Shown: positions 1 through 6,088, numbered from the stretch's first letter. The stretch: DNA of 6,088 nucleotides from JAHDCE01 sp051275765 (GCA_051275765.1 JBNMOV010000305.1:1-6088), one strand, 5' to 3'. Made by a program: numbers and translations. Notes: generated by a model from the letters alone, not told the origin.

Positions 1-2
1 GC

Positions 3-848
3 GTTATTGCTCATCAAAAAGATGAAAACGGACATCAGCGCAGAATTCATTTTCATTGTAAAAAAGTCGTTGTTTCAGCTGGAGCATTACATACGCCAGC
101 TATTTTAATGAGAAGTGGCTTGGAGCATCCTCAGATTGGACAAAATTTATACCTCCATCCTGTGAATGCTGTTTCAGCTAGATATGATGAACCAGTGGAG
201 GGTTGGTATGGCCCTATGATGTCTGCAGTAAGTGATGAATTTACTCAATTAGATGGTAATTTTGGATATAAATTAGAAACGCCACCGGTACATAGTGGTT
301 TGTCTGCTTTGTCGCTGCCTTGGATTTCTGGAGAGCAGTATAAATCTGAAATGCTCGATATTAGCAAGACCGCTACATTTATTGTATTGACTCGTGATAA
401 ATTTGGTGGCAAAGTCGTATTGAGCAAAGAAGGTCGTCCTCGTGTACATTATAAGCTTCACAAGTATGATAAGAAACACCTTATTCACGGAATAAAGGAA
501 TCCGCCAAAATACATTTCGCAGCAGGAGCGAAAGAAATCTCATTACTCCATAATGATTATCATAAATGCAGAATTGGGAAAGATGATTTTGAGCATTTTC
601 TTAAAAAAATAGATAGGATAAGTTGGGCAGCTAATAGATTCATTCTTTTTTCAGCCCATCAAATGGGTACTTGTAGAATGGGAGGAAGAGCGAAAGATCA
701 TCCATTAAAACCAACGGGGGAAACAAGAGAAATTAAGAACTTATTTGTAGCAGATGCTAGTGCATTTCCTAGATGTAGTGGCGTGAATCCTATGTTATCG
801 ATACAGGCATTGTCTTATTATATTTCTAAGCAGATAATTAACTCTTAA
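3..848 (+). CDS. GMC-family FAD-dependent oxidoreductase (long-chain alcohol oxidase-like), C-terminal part
   Basis: The 5' end is cut off by the window edge. The frame is open from base 3 to a TAA at 846-848, giving 281 visible residues. GMC flavoenzymes oxidise alcohols to carbonyls using bound FAD. The visible part begins near the end of the FAD/NAD-binding half. It carries a stretch like the second GMC signature, VVVSAGALHTPAILMRSGL (about residues 22-40), followed by IGQNLYLHP. The C-terminal GMC_oxred_C domain (PF05199 type) has SAHQMGTCRMGG and later NLFVADASAFP then SGVNPMLSIQAL. By family analogy the catalytic His-Asn pair would be His at 657-659 and Asn at 786-788. The HQMGTCRMG form and the LHPV motif favour fatty/long-chain alcohol oxidases over glucose or choline oxidases; the substrate itself is inferred. 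The Met at 108 is internal, because homology continues upstream of it. The N-terminal Rossmann GxGxxG region lies outside the window, so completeness cannot be judged. Confidence 0.93.
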   Translation, partial: VIAHQKDENGHQRRIHFHCKKVVVSAGALHTPAILMRSGLEHPQIGQNLYLHPVNAVSARYDEPVEGWYGPMMSAVSDEFTQLDGNFGYKLETPPVHSGLSALSLPWISGEQYKSEMLDISKTATFIVLTRDKFGGKVVLSKEGRPRVHYKLHKYDKKHLIHGIKESAKIHFAAGAKEISLLHNDYHKCRIGKDDFEHFLKKIDRISWAANRFILFSAHQMGTCRMGGRAKDHPLKPTGETREIKNLFVADASAFPRCSGVNPMLSIQALSYYISKQIINS

Positions 849-1171
849 ATCCATTTTGCTTTATAAAAATAAGAACGTCTACTTGCCTCGAAAACAATCG
901 AAGAAAAGGAATGCTAAATCCAATAAAGAATTTTCAAAAGTTTATTAAAAGTTAACATTGACAATCAGTTAATTGGATATTTTTAAAATAAGGATAAAGG
1001 GTCATCTTTTATTTTACTATTCAAAAATGAATGTAATTCCAATTCGAAATAAAAAACTATGTATAACTATAGGGATGGAGAATAGCATATTCCCAACTTC
1101 AAAAATATTTAAGATTTTTGAAGTTTTATGTTTGGCTTAACATCAGAATTTTTTGAAATTACAGATATTAG
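849..1171. other. convergent intergenic gap without a gene
   Basis: This 323-base AT-rich gap lies between the oxidoreductase and CARDB genes, which point towards each other. I found no plausible small coding frame or RNA gene. The only notable element is the hairpin at 1095-1125. Confidence 0.7.
1095..1125. terminator. AT-rich hairpin, possible bidirectional terminator
   Basis: Bases 1095-1106 (aacttcaaaaat) are perfectly complementary to 1114-1125, giving a 12-bp stem with a 7-base loop. On the plus strand the stem runs into a short T stretch (ttttatgttt), which suits an intrinsic terminator for the oxidoreductase transcript, although it lies about 250 bases past that stop codon. It is only about 46 bases past the stop of the minus-strand CARDB gene, but there is no T run on that side. 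The stem has few G-C pairs, so efficiency is doubtful. Confidence 0.4.
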
Positions 1172-2086
1172 TTATCTCACTAATACACTCCCTGTATTAT
1201 TCGTTTCATTACATTCTATTACGATACTTTGAGAATCTACTTGGATAATTAAAACCTTAGTGTATTTGGATTGCTTTTTTCGACTGATTTTCATTTTGCC
1301 TGTCATGGTCTGTCCAGGAAAAAGAATCCCCTTACTTTCTTTCAATCCTACAAGGAATGTCTGTCCTGCCAATAATGCACCACGACTATATTTTTTTGTT
1401 CCAGAGTAATAAGCTCCTATTGCAATATTATCGCCCTTATCGCTAGGATCTCCAATGACATTAATTGCTCCTTTCCCTTCATTCCTTACCTGGAAAGTTA
1501 CATAAGCATTCTTCTTATCTCTTTTCACTAAAACCAAACTATCCAATACCAAATCTGGACACAAATCCCTAGAGTAATCCTTGATTCCCCTATTTCCACG
1601 ACGGACTGTAAATCCTCCTTCGTCCATTCTTCTGTCCTTAGGAATATTGATTTTTAATTCCAATGTCTGAGATTGTCCAGAAGATAAATTCAGATTAGAA
1701 TTACGAATTTTTTGATGAATGAGATCAGCATAAGTTTCTTTATTGATTTTAATCAACTCATTTTCGGATTTTACAATCAACTTGAATTGATATTCCTTTT
1801 TATCTGAAGAGGATAAATTCGAACTTCCAGTATTCGTTACCTTTATTTTAATCTTAAAATTAGTCTTCTTCTCCTTGATTAATTCTGGATTGCTAATAAA
1901 AACGCGATAACCTACATATTCAGTAGGCTCATTAGGAATGCTGTCTTCTTTTTCTTCTTGAATAAGCTCTAGAGCTATCTCTGCAACTTCCTTCGTAGTA
2001 TCCCTTAGGATATCCTGTTCCACTTCTTGTGCAGAAATTAGAATAAATGAACATAAGATAAATAAAATAGTATACGTTAGTTTCAT
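1172..2086 (-). CDS. secreted CARDB-domain protein of unknown function
   Basis: The protein has 304 residues when started at the ATG at 2084-2086. That start puts a standard Sec signal peptide first: Lys2, a hydrophobic core over residues 5-18 and a likely signal peptidase I cut after ISA (residue 19). The only upstream alternative is a TTG at 2116, which would put ten polar residues in front of the signal. After cleavage comes an acidic linker (about 20-56), then a beta-rich Ig-like region (about 57-150). The C-terminal domain (about 177-304) reads as CARDB (PF07705 type): it opens with CPDLVLDSLVLV, has FQVRNEGKGAINV in the middle, and ends with VDSQSIVIECNETNN, the usual D...E.NE.NN ending. 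CARDB folds are adhesion-like modules in envelope or exported proteins. No catalytic residues, anchor or type IX sorting tail are visible. It is divergent from the permease gene and probably monocistronic. Its partner or ligand is unknown. Confidence 0.85.
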   Translation of the reverse strand: MKLTYTILFILCSFILISAQEVEQDILRDTTKEVAEIALELIQEEKEDSIPNEPTEYVGYRVFISNPELIKEKKTNFKIKIKVTNTGSSNLSSSDKKEYQFKLIVKSENELIKINKETYADLIHQKIRNSNLNLSSGQSQTLELKINIPKDRRMDEGGFTVRRGNRGIKDYSRDLCPDLVLDSLVLVKRDKKNAYVTFQVRNEGKGAINVIGDPSDKGDNIAIGAYYSGTKKYSRGALLAGQTFLVGLKESKGILFPGQTMTGKMKISRKKQSKYTKVLIIQVDSQSIVIECNETNNTGSVLVR

Positions 2087-2232
2087 ATTAATTATGGTCT
2101 GTTTTTTAAAAGTCAAAATTGTTTGGATTATCGATCTTATGTAATCGAAGGGTAATCAGCCCTTGAGCGTAAAAAAGTTGAACTTTATACAACTTGAATA
2201 CTAATAGCTTAACGATTCTCCTTAGCAAATGT

Positions 2233-2240
2233 TATGTTTG
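2233..2240 (+). promoter_or_regulatory. candidate Bacteroidota -7 promoter box for the permease gene
   Basis: TATGTTTG fits the Bacteroidota sigma-factor -7 consensus TAnnTTTG exactly. It lies inside the small palindrome gcaaa-N7-tttgc (2225-2241), which could be an overlapping operator. I see no good -33 TTG at the expected distance upstream, so support is partial. If it is used, transcription would begin near 2247 and leave a leader of about 185 bases before the GTG start, containing the 2301-2367 structure. Confidence 0.3.
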
Positions 2241-2300
2241 CATTCTATACTGAGAATTAATTGGTTTTCGGATTGTTAAAAATTCATAGCTTCTGAAAAT

Positions 2301-2367
2301 TAAGAAATTGCTACTAACGTTGTTCTGTAAAGCGAATACCGCTAGGTATAGAACAATTAATTTCTTA
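2301..2367 (+). repeat. nested inverted repeat / structured leader candidate
   Basis: Three stems nest around one centre. The outer stem is taagaaatt (2301-2309) with aatttctta (2359-2367). The middle stem is ttgttct (2320-2326) with agaacaa (2350-2356), and as RNA it extends with G-U and A-U pairs to 2319-2329/2347-2357. The inner stem is agcg (2331-2334) with cgct (2340-2343), closing a five-base loop. It ends 63 bases before the permease start, so it could be a 5' leader structure, a small RNA or a decayed palindromic repeat. It does not match a riboswitch class I recognise. Confidence 0.45.
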
Positions 2368-2430
2368 CATTAGACATTAATTCAATTCCAATTTTCGTTC
2401 CAAAGAATCTAAATATATAGTTAATCATAC

Positions 2431-3744
2431 GTGAATGTTCCATTTTTTATAGCAAAGAAAGTCATTTCTAACCCATCTCATTCATTTTCGAAGCTGATTA
2501 TTCGCATTGCGATATTGGCAGTCGCACTAGGAATGACAGTAATGATAGTCGCATCTTCCTTAATTTCTGGTTTTAAACACGAAATTACAGGCAAAATTTT
2601 TGGTTTTTGGGGACACATCCATATCATGGATTTTGAGGCGACGAGCACCAATGCTTACGAATCTATTCCCATTCCTACGGATCAAGACTTTTATCCTTCC
2701 ATTACAGAAGTAGAAAATTTTCAGTACATTCATGAAGTTCCATCAATCACTATTAAAGGTCATAAACTTGGGGCTTGGCTACAAACGAAAACAACGAATG
2801 GCGGAGTAAGGCATATACAAACTTTTGCTCAGAAGATAGGCGTCATCAAGACGAAGGATGAAATAGAAGGAATCGTATTGAAAGGAGTAGGGAAGGACTA
2901 CGATTGGAAAAATATGGAGAAATTCCTCGATTCTGGCGATAAATTAGATTTGACAGCCGAAAATCCAGCTAAAGAAATTATCATCTCCAAACAAACCGCC
3001 AAAAGACTAGGCTTAGGATTAGGCGATAAGCTCTTGGTTTACTTTGTTAAAGGCGAAAGCCAAATTAAAAAGCGATTCACTGTAAAAGGGATTTATAAAA
3101 CAGGACTAGAAGAATACGATACTAAATTTGCCATTATAGATATTCGTGAAATACAGAAAATCAATGGTTGGGCAGAAGATGAAGTATCTGGCTTCGAGTT
3201 ATTCATAGATGATCTAGATGATATGGAACCTATCAGCGATGCCATTTATGATGAACTTCCTATGAATCTATATTCATCCTCCATTAAGAATATCGACCCT
3301 AATATTTTTGGTTGGTTAGAATTACAGGATATCAATGAAAAAGTGATTCTTATTCTCATGCTCATCGTAGGAATGATTAATATGATCACAGCACTCATTA
3401 TCCTTATTTTAGAGCGAACGAATATGATCGGCACGCTCAAAGCATTAGGAGCGAGTAATAGTATGATACAAAAGATATTTCTATACTATGGTTCCTATAT
3501 TACCATTTTAGGACTTTTATTAGGTAATATTGTAGGCGTGAGTCTTTGTCTGATTCAGAAATATTTTGGAATCATTACACTTCCAGAAGAAGATTATTAT
3601 GTATCTGTCGCTCCTATAGATTTGAGTTTTTCCTATATTCTCTTCTTGAATGCAGGTACGCTTGCATTGACTGTAATGATTTTGGTTATTCCTTCTTTAT
3701 TGGTGAGGTCGATTTCTCCTATTAAAGCGATTAGGTTTAAGTAG
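2431..3744 (+). CDS. LolC/LolE-like ABC transporter permease (MacB_PCD plus FtsX domains)
   Basis: This is a 437-residue inner-membrane protein with the type VII/LolCE topology: TM1 at about 22-47, a large periplasmic domain (about 48-303, MacB_PCD-like), TM2 at about 304-328, TM3 at about 351-375 and TM4 at about 398-425. The cytoplasmic loop after TM2 carries ERTNMIGTLKALGAS (328-342), the conserved FtsX/LolC/E segment, and the protein ends with the typical SISPIKAIRFK. E. coli LolC and LolE are slightly shorter (about 400-415 residues). LolC/E act with the ATPase LolD to release lipoproteins from the inner membrane to LolA. An FtsX-like or other MacB-type role is less likely given the length. 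No ATPase gene is adjacent, and the partner may be encoded elsewhere. The start is GTG at 2431: an in-frame TAA at 2422-2424 excludes anything earlier, and the N-terminus MNVPFFIAKK matches the usual start of this family. No Shine-Dalgarno sequence is visible. Confidence 0.92.
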   Translation: MNVPFFIAKKVISNPSHSFSKLIIRIAILAVALGMTVMIVASSLISGFKHEITGKIFGFWGHIHIMDFEATSTNAYESIPIPTDQDFYPSITEVENFQYIHEVPSITIKGHKLGAWLQTKTTNGGVRHIQTFAQKIGVIKTKDEIEGIVLKGVGKDYDWKNMEKFLDSGDKLDLTAENPAKEIIISKQTAKRLGLGLGDKLLVYFVKGESQIKKRFTVKGIYKTGLEEYDTKFAIIDIREIQKINGWAEDEVSGFELFIDDLDDMEPISDAIYDELPMNLYSSSIKNIDPNIFGWLELQDINEKVILILMLIVGMINMITALIILILERTNMIGTLKALGASNSMIQKIFLYYGSYITILGLLLGNIVGVSLCLIQKYFGIITLPEEDYYVSVAPIDLSFSYILFLNAGTLALTVMILVIPSLLVRSISPIKAIRFK

Positions 3745-3803
3745 GGAGAGATTTGTTCTAATGAAAAGAATCGTTTCAAATGATTTCAATATCTGCTGTA
3801 TCC

Positions 3804-3900
3804 CACAAGGGGTTGAAACCCCTTGGAACAAGATTTGACAAGATTTAGAATGAATTTCAGTATATAAAACATACCTTCCAAGGGGTTTCACCCCCTTGTG
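3804..3900. repeat. REPIN-like doublet: two inverted palindromic repeats
   Basis: The 25 bases at 3804-3828 and the reverse complement of 3876-3900 agree at all positions but one (3813). The arms are separated by 47 bases, so the 97-base unit can fold into one long hairpin. Each arm is itself a palindrome: caagggg/ccccttg with a six-base loop, at 3806-3825 and 3879-3898. Two REP palindromes in inverted orientation are the definition of a REPIN, which is mobilised in trans by a RAYT (IS200-like) transposase; no such gene is in this window. The G/C runs stand out against the AT-rich surroundings. The unit begins 60 bases after the permease stop and may also protect or end that transcript. Family membership is inferred from shape only. 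Confidence 0.72.
3828..3846. repeat. short tandem direct repeat inside the repeat doublet
   Basis: The 9-mer acaagattt occurs at 3828-3836 and again at 3838-3846, a period of 10 bases, directly inside the left palindrome arm. It may be a replication-slippage duplication in the spacer. Confidence 0.5.
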
Positions 3901-3923
3901 CAAAAATCAACAAACAAAAACTC

Positions 3924-4088
3924 TTACGAATTTTCCACTATCGCTATTTCTTCTTCTGTCAATCCATAAAGCTCATATACCATTTGGTCTATCTCCTTAT
4001 CTGTTTTGGCTATATCTGCTTGTAGTTGTTTTTTTGAGTTTGGATAAGAATGGTTTGGAATCGCAATTTTTGGGACATATATTATCCT
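3924..4088 (-). pseudogene. orphan C-terminal tail of a restriction-modification/BREX-type DNA methyltransferase
   Basis: The minus-strand frame is open for 54 codons from 4088 to a TAA at 3924-3926. The last 38 or so residues run from KLKKQLQADIAKTDKEIDQM (ending at 3981) into VYELYGLTEEEIAIVENS. This form, KxIDxxVYELYGLTEEEIxIVE, is the well-known C-terminal tail of many Eco57I/type IIG, type I and PglX-like DNA methyltransferases, after the target-recognition region. There is no start codon before an internal Met close to the end. The catalytic NPPY and SAM-binding regions are absent, and the first 16 or so codons look non-coding. It directly follows the stop codon of the DUF262/DUF1524 gene, in the same frame. 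I read it as the stump of a methyltransferase gene that once lay downstream and lost most of its length by deletion. The motif assignment is from memory, not a search. Confidence 0.68.
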
Positions 4089-5465
4089 CTAATTATCATA
4101 TTTGATGATTAATTCATCTTGTAATTCAAAAACCTCTAATACTCTTTTAATTCTTCTAAACTTCCCATTACTATCTAAATTTCTTTCAATAAAATAATTA
4201 TCTGATAATTCTAAAGCGTCTCTTACTTCATTTGGGTTATTAGTTACTGGTAAGTAATCTTTTAAATCAGTTATAAGAAATAAACTCGGATTTTCTTCAA
4301 ATAATATTTTATTAACATGAAAATACATCTGTGAAATATATTCTGTAACTACTCTTTCTTCTCTAAAAATAAAATATTCAAGTTTTCTATTCTTAGGGGA
4401 AGCTGCTTCAAAAATATTTACTTCATTTTCCGTATCCTCAAAAATAATATCTACTTCTGGAAACTTCCATATAGAAATAAATCTAGTTAAAATAATTTCA
4501 TATCTTCTGTTTAGCTCTAATAAATTCCATTCGTTTATATCTTTCAAATACTTATTCAACCATAATCTTGAAAATTTATATCCCTGTTCTTCTCCATTAT
4601 TATTCATATTTTGCTTTTCAATGAATGTCTTATTGCTTAAACTTCCATTGTTTCCTGATAAAGTTAGATTACCAATTGTATGGAGATAATTCTCTTTTAA
4701 AAGATTGAATTCTCTTTCATCTAATTCTTCTTTCCATTTAGGATCTGGATTTCTAGGAAAAATATGCTCAATAGTTATTTTATCATTATCAAAAATAGGT
4801 ACGTGTTCTCTATTATTATGGTTCTCTAACAATTCAAGGAAATATGTTTTATTTTTAGATTGAATATTGTAAACATCTTTTTCTTTAAGTACAGTTTTAA
4901 TCTCTTTATCATTTGGAAATCTTTGTGCCCCTGTCTTCTTAACTAACACTCGCCTCAATGAAGTGAGGTAATCATTTTTATTTATTTCTCCATACAAGGT
5001 CATGAAAATTTTATTTAATGCATTAGTAGGCAATCCTAAAATAAATCTTCTCCAAACATATGATTGTATAGTTTTAAGAATCTCTACTAATACATTTTTA
5101 TCTATAATCTCTTTCATAAAGTCATTATAAACAGATAATAAAAAAGGGAAAGACACATTAATTTCTAACCTTTTAATATATTCTAACTCTTTCCTTATCT
5201 CATTGTCTTGTTCATTTTGAGGGTTAATGAATTTATTATAATGCTTAGAATATACTTTTAACTCTTCTAAAGTTTTAGTATAAAATTCGTCACTTCTTAG
5301 TTTATAGTTGTTTTTGAATTCTGCATAAACTTTTCTTTTATTAGGTATTTTTTTATTCTGTATCGTTAAGTAATCTCTTATTAATGCAGATACTTTTGAC
5401 TCATTCCTTTTTTCATCTTTCGCAAAATTTTCTAGTACATTCCAATATGTATTAAAAATCCTTAT
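4089..5465 (-). CDS. C-terminal fragment: DUF1524 HNH nuclease plus extra C-terminal domain
   Basis: This frame is open from 5546 down to a TAG at 4089-4091, but has no ATG, GTG or TTG before the GTG at 5154-5156 (next ATG at 5115-5117), so it probably has no start of its own. It holds the helical linker after DUF262 and then DUF1524. The HXXP nuclease motif is EHIFP with His at 4764-4766, followed by HTIGNLTLSGNNGSLSNKTF (Asn at 4668-4670 and 4632-4634) and a Lys a few residues on. About 100 residues beyond this (roughly 4089-4385) form an additional mixed domain ending SDNYFIERN and FRRIKRVLEVFELQDELIIK, possibly winged-helix-like; its role is unknown. Separated from the DUF262 half, the nuclease would lose its nucleotide-dependent control if it were translated at all. 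Confidence 0.8.
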   Translation of the reverse strand: MRIFNTYWNVLENFAKDEKRNESKVSALIRDYLTIQNKKIPNKRKVYAEFKNNYKLRSDEFYTKTLEELKVYSKHYNKFINPQNEQDNEIRKELEYIKRLEINVSFPFLLSVYNDFMKEIIDKNVLVEILKTIQSYVWRRFILGLPTNALNKIFMTLYGEINKNDYLTSLRRVLVKKTGAQRFPNDKEIKTVLKEKDVYNIQSKNKTYFLELLENHNNREHVPIFDNDKITIEHIFPRNPDPKWKEELDEREFNLLKENYLHTIGNLTLSGNNGSLSNKTFIEKQNMNNNGEEQGYKFSRLWLNKYLKDINEWNLLELNRRYEIILTRFISIWKFPEVDIIFEDTENEVNIFEAASPKNRKLEYFIFREERVVTEYISQMYFHVNKILFEENPSLFLITDLKDYLPVTNNPNEVRDALELSDNYFIERNLDSNGKFRRIKRVLEVFELQDELIIKYDN

Positions 5466-6088
5466 TTGTTTGGCTCTAACCCCATTAATATGTAGTTCCT
5501 GATAAGGTCTGCCTGTGACAACTCTAGCCCTGTTGAGTTTAAGCTTTCAAATATCCTTTGAGGATCATCTTTACCTCTCTCTAAAGCTATTTCAACAAAT
5601 AATAATCTTTTCAACCCGGTAAGAATAGTATTAAAATTATCCTCATTAATTCGCTTGATGAAAAATGAATAATTTTCAATTACTTTCGTGTATTCTCCAT
5701 AGTCTTCTATTTGATGCCCTTCTAAAATATATTTAAAAGCTTTAGCATTATTATCTGTTTGTTTGAGTTTCAATTTACTATTATCCTCAGTTACGAATTT
5801 ATTGATAATAAATGTTTCATTTAATTCTTCTGCTTTACCCTGCTTACCGTTTACTTTTGCATAGTTAAATAAAGCCAAATAAAGTAAAGAGATAGTAGTT
5901 AACCTTTGTTGCCCATCTATTATAACTAAAGGCTTAACTTCAGAAGTGGTATAAACTCCTTCGTGTATGTATACTATGCTTCCAACAAAATGAGTATCGA
6001 ACTCATCTTTACTACCGACATCTATTATATCTTGTAATAATTGCTTACACTCTCCATCCCTCCAATCATAATTTCTTTGATAAACAGG
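5462..6088 (-). CDS. N-terminal fragment: DUF262 (GmrS-like) domain, 5'-partial
   Basis: This is the upstream reading frame of the broken gene, 208 visible residues entering from the right edge. It opens with PVYQRNYDW (6062-6088), the usual DUF262 PxYQRxYxW start, then CKQLLQDI. The nucleotide-hydrolysis motif IDGQQRLTT lies at about 5894-5920, with DGQQR intact. Further on comes FESLNSTGLELSQADLIRNY, the conserved (F)xxLNxxGxxLxxxDLxxN segment that follows DGQQR in this family. All expected N-terminal motifs are therefore present, and an NTPase-only product could still be made. The TTG at 5876-5878 is not the start, since motifs lie upstream of it. Confidence 0.82.
   Translation of the reverse strand, partial: PVYQRNYDWRDGECKQLLQDIIDVGSKDEFDTHFVGSIVYIHEGVYTTSEVKPLVIIDGQQRLTTISLLYLALFNYAKVNGKQGKAEELNETFIINKFVTEDNSKLKLKQTDNNAKAFKYILEGHQIEDYGEYTKVIENYSFFIKRINEDNFNTILTGLKRLLFVEIALERGKDDPQRIFESLNSTGLELSQADLIRNYILMGLEPNK

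Larger units (their letters stand above)
2087..2430. other. divergent intergenic region rich in inverted repeats
   Basis: This 344-base region separates the divergent CARDB and permease genes and should hold both promoters. No credible small ORF was found on either strand. It holds several short inverted repeats: aaggg/ccctt at 2148-2152 and 2160-2164; aagttg/caactt at 2175-2180 and 2190-2195; attctc/gagaat at 2215-2220 and 2252-2257, enclosing gcaaa/tttgc at 2225-2229 and 2237-2241; and the larger nested structure at 2301-2367. Short repeats of 5-6 bases are expected by chance in AT-rich DNA; only the last stands out. Confidence 0.6.
4089..6088 (-). pseudogene. DUF262-DUF1524 (GmrSD/BrxU-like) restriction protein, frameshifted and 5'-partial
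   Basis: Two overlapping minus-strand frames together encode one recognisable protein of about 666 visible residues; perhaps 20-30 N-terminal residues lie beyond the right edge. DUF262 (GmrS-type, PF03235) followed by DUF1524 (GmrD-type HNH nuclease, PF07510) is the architecture of type IV, modification-dependent enzymes such as GmrSD and BrxU, and of SspE, which couple nucleotide hydrolysis to cleavage or nicking of phage DNA. The modification sensed here is unknown. The frame ends at a TAA (5462-5464) after MGLEPNK, while the family sequence continues as IRIFNTYWNVLENF in the next frame. One extra A in the aacaaataagg stretch near 5465 would restore a single ORF. A true one-base deletion or a sequencing error are both possible. 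By eye, sampled lines here have about 23-25% G+C against 27-43% in the genes to the left, consistent with transfer. Confidence 0.85.

Noticed and set aside
958..989. Sigma70-like promoter (TTGACA at 958-963 with TAAAAT at 984-989)
   Set aside because: The spacing is 20 bases, no plus-strand gene follows, and the Bacteroidota consensus differs.
2024..2086. Lipoprotein signal for the CARDB protein (Cys12)
   Set aside because: The residues before the Cys are F-I-L, with no small residue at -1, so it is not a lipobox; a signal peptidase I site after ISA fits better.
2087..2116. TTG start at 2116 for the CARDB protein
   Set aside because: It would put ten polar residues before a standard signal peptide; the ATG at 2084-2086 gives a proper Sec signal.
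2301..2367. Known riboswitch class
   Set aside because: No conserved riboswitch core that I know (SAM, preQ1, TPP, cobalamin) is visible; only stem pairing supports structure.
3804..3900. Minimal CRISPR array
   Set aside because: The two repeats are inverted relative to each other, there are only two, and no cas genes are visible.
3896..4105. Plus-strand 69-codon frame
   Set aside because: It lies antisense to the methyltransferase-tail remnant, whose minus-strand frame has recognisable protein motifs.
5462..5475. Programmed -1 ribosomal frameshift rejoining the DUF262 and DUF1524 halves
   Set aside because: The bases before the TAA (a aac aaa) do not form an X XXY YYZ slippery heptamer, and I see no clear downstream pseudoknot; a simple one-base loss explains it.

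Overview
The window looks like Bacteroidota DNA. It is AT-rich, the visible starts have no clear Shine-Dalgarno sequence, and a candidate -7 box fits the TAnnTTTG consensus of that phylum. The LolC/E-like permease and the secreted CARDB protein also resemble Bacteroidota proteins. A finer placement (for example Saprospiria) would be a guess. No rRNA, tRNA, CRISPR array or transposase gene is visible.

Layout. (1) Bases 3-848, plus strand: the C-terminal 281 codons of a GMC-family FAD oxidoreductase, most like long-chain alcohol oxidases, cut by the left edge. (2) Bases 849-1171: a convergent gene-free gap with one AT-rich hairpin that may end transcription. (3) Bases 1172-2086, minus strand: a secreted protein of unknown role with a C-terminal CARDB domain. 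(4) Bases 2087-2430: a divergent gap with several inverted repeats, a candidate promoter and a 67-base nested stem-loop. (5) Bases 2431-3744, plus strand: a LolC/LolE-like ABC transporter permease starting at GTG. (6) Bases 3804-3900: two near-identical palindromes in inverted orientation, with the layout of a REPIN (REP doublet). (7) Bases 3924-4088, minus strand: an open stretch without a start codon that ends in a tail typical of restriction-modification and BREX-type DNA methyltransferases, read as a gene remnant. (8) Bases 4089-6088, minus strand: a DUF262 plus DUF1524 (GmrSD/BrxU/SspE-like) restriction protein, cut by the right edge and split by a one-base frameshift near 5465.

The left two thirds look like ordinary chromosomal cell-envelope and metabolic genes with no obvious functional link to each other. 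The right third looks like the edge of a decaying, horizontally acquired defence island: a broken modification-dependent nuclease gene, the stump of a neighbouring methyltransferase gene, and a REPIN-like repeat marking the border with the permease gene. The most useful observations are the frameshift, the orphan methyltransferase tail directly behind it, and the repeat doublet. I do not see a complete new system in this window.
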